DNA of 6,676 nt, taken from positions 1 to 6,676 of the forward strand of contig CAMBZB010000058.1 of assembly GCA_945872245.1 (NCBI GenBank). Direction: 5' to 3'. Positions 5,944-6,676 of the stretch are shown here, one piece after another; the first letter of the stretch is position 1, and every line of letters starts with the position of its first letter. The DNA comes from Flavobacterium psychrophilum. Lineage in GTDB: Bacteria; Bacteroidota; Bacteroidia; Flavobacteriales; Flavobacteriaceae. The position numbers were made by a program, and so were the translations under genes. Below the pieces are notes generated by a model. That model was not told the DNA's origin. It did no database searches and saw only the letters and a list, made by a program, of their open reading frames with translations.

Positions 5944-6222
5944 TTAGTCTAATTTATTTTTTATATAATATTTGCCGTCTAAATCTTCGTCAAAATCATC
6001 AATCTTAACCGGTTTTGGTTTTGGTTTATTGGCGGCAGCTTTCTTTTTCCACATTTCAAATTTTTCAGCAGGCATCTTCTTTTTCATGATTTCTAGCACC
6101 TCTTTTTCGGCTAAACCAAATTCTTTTTTAATGATTTCAAAAGGATTTTTTTCCTCTAGGGCAAATGTAACAAGTTTTTCTGTTTGTTCCCAGGTCAATT
6201 CTTTGCGATTACTCTTTTTCAT
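5944..6222 (-). CDS. Small basic DUF2805-like (TIGR03643-like) protein of unknown function
   Basis: The 92-residue product begins MKKSNRKELTWEQTEKLV and matches, from memory, the short conserved family called DUF2805/TIGR03643, whose function is unknown. Residues about 10-55 are helical, with a helix-turn-helix-like stretch NPFEIIKKEFGLAEKEVLEI, then KKKMPAEKFEMWKKK. A flexible lysine-proline linker (KPKPKPVK, about 66-73) leads to an acidic tail, DDFDEDLDGKYY. There is no signal peptide or membrane segment, so it should be cytosolic. The basic middle and the helix-turn-helix-like pattern would allow nucleic acid binding, but that is inference only. It has a candidate promoter at 6270-6277 and its own terminator, so it is probably a single-gene unit. 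Confidence 0.82.
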   Translation of the reverse strand: MKKSNRKELTWEQTEKLVTFALEEKNPFEIIKKEFGLAEKEVLEIMKKKMPAEKFEMWKKKAAANKPKPKPVKIDDFDEDLDGKYYIKNKLD

Positions 6223-6269
6223 TCCGTGAAAATTAATTCAGATATGGGTATTAATGATTAATTGATTTC

Positions 6270-6277
6270 CAAATATA
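6270..6277 (-). promoter_or_regulatory. Candidate -7 promoter element of the DUF2805-like gene
   Basis: On the minus strand TATATTTG fits TAnnTTTG and lies 47 bp before the ATG at 6222. The position 18 bp upstream reads TTT rather than TTG within a T-rich stretch, so the -33 half is imperfect. The rest of the 137-bp AT-rich gap (6223-6359) shows no gene and no clear terminator for the upstream alkB-like gene. Confidence 0.5.
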
Positions 6278-6359
6278 TACCAATATTAATAAAAAAAATA
6301 ATTACTTTTTATCAAAAGAGATTTTTTTTACTATTTTAATTAATTTTTGGGGGAATGCT

Positions 6360-6676
6360 TTATTTGATAACGCGAAATGTTAGATTTATTCGGGAACCAA
6401 CCGCTTTTGACGTTTTCGGAATTTGATGTTTCCAGAAATGTTGTGTTGTTCCCCGCATTATCAACAAACTCCCATGTTCCAAAACAATATTTTTTTTCTG
6501 GGTTTTATCTGAATTGTGTTTCAACTGAAAAGTGCGTTCGGCACCAAAACTAATAGAAGCAATGATTGGATTTGTGCCTAATTCTTTTTCATCATCGGCA
6601 TGCCAACCGTTACTATCTTTTCCGTCCCGATACTGATTGAGTAAAACAGTCGTAAAATTGGTATTGCTAACATTTT
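6360..6676 (-). CDS. AlkB-like Fe(II)/2-oxoglutarate-dependent dioxygenase (partial, N-terminus off the right edge)
   Basis: The last 104 residues of an AlkB-family enzyme are visible. Such enzymes remove methyl and other alkyl groups from damaged bases (1-methyladenine, 3-methylcytosine) by oxidative demethylation. Fragment numbering: the iron ligands are H25 and D27 in GWHADD, and H83 in WKHQIPK. The 2-oxoglutarate-binding arginines are R95 and R101 in SRINLTFRVI, close to the E. coli AlkB RxNxTFR signature. N13 and Y15 (LNQYRDG) fit the N-x-Y motif that precedes the jelly roll. The spacing and the ending directly after the RxNLTFR motif are typical. It ends at a TAA 137 bp upstream of the DUF2805-like start, on the same strand. 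The substrate could be DNA or RNA, which the sequence does not settle. The amino-terminal recognition lid is outside the window. Confidence 0.92.
   Translation of the reverse strand, partial: NVSNTNFTTVLLNQYRDGKDSNGWHADDEKELGTNPIIASISFGAERTFQLKHNSDKTQKKNIVLEHGSLLIMRGTTQHFWKHQIPKTSKAVGSRINLTFRVIK

Noticed and set aside
5972..6229. Plus-strand 85-codon Phe/Ser-rich reading frame
   Set aside because: It is antisense to the DUF2805-like gene; the hydrophobic look comes from reading Lys/Glu codons in reverse.

Overview
The window looks like a chromosomal stretch from a low-GC Bacteroidota, most probably Flavobacterium or a close flavobacterial relative. The evidence is the protein family content, lipoprotein signals, start sites without clear Shine-Dalgarno sequences, and several copies of the Bacteroidota -7 promoter element TAnnTTTG. 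Two of these have a TTG element exactly 18 bp upstream.

Layout. Bases 1-862 (minus strand, running off the left edge) encode a lipoprotein fusing methionine sulfoxide reductase B to A. After a 168-bp divergent gap, a plus-strand operon runs from 1031 to 3403: idi (type 1 isopentenyl-diphosphate isomerase), a 6-pyruvoyl/6-carboxy-tetrahydropterin synthase homologue, a Bcp/PrxQ peroxiredoxin and a class I mannose-6-phosphate isomerase. The genes are separated by 7 nt, then overlap by 1 nt (TAATG) and 4 nt (ATGA). The isomerase reading frame is broken by one extra T next to a run of seven G. An 89-residue protein of unknown function (3462-3731) and a tRNA-Thr(TGT) (3807-3880) follow, each with its own promoter; the tRNA is followed by a strong intrinsic terminator and a second hairpin. 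The rest is on the minus strand: a 620-residue M61-type metallopeptidase lipoprotein with a PDZ domain, a 92-residue DUF2805-like protein with its own terminator, and the C-terminal part of an AlkB-like Fe(II)/2-oxoglutarate dioxygenase running off the right edge.

Function. Most of this is housekeeping or repair: envelope protein repair (MsrBA), peroxide removal (Bcp), alkylated nucleic acid repair (AlkB-like), isoprenoid supply (Idi), pterin chemistry and sugar-phosphate interconversion. The four operon genes do not form one pathway, so their tight packing suggests shared expression rather than sequential reactions. I see no mobile element, CRISPR array, prophage or defence system, and nothing supporting a wholly new system. 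The points most worth checking are the manA frameshift, the mammalian-type Cys-X5-His-Gly-His spacing in the pterin synthase, and an A-C mismatch in the tRNA-Thr acceptor stem.
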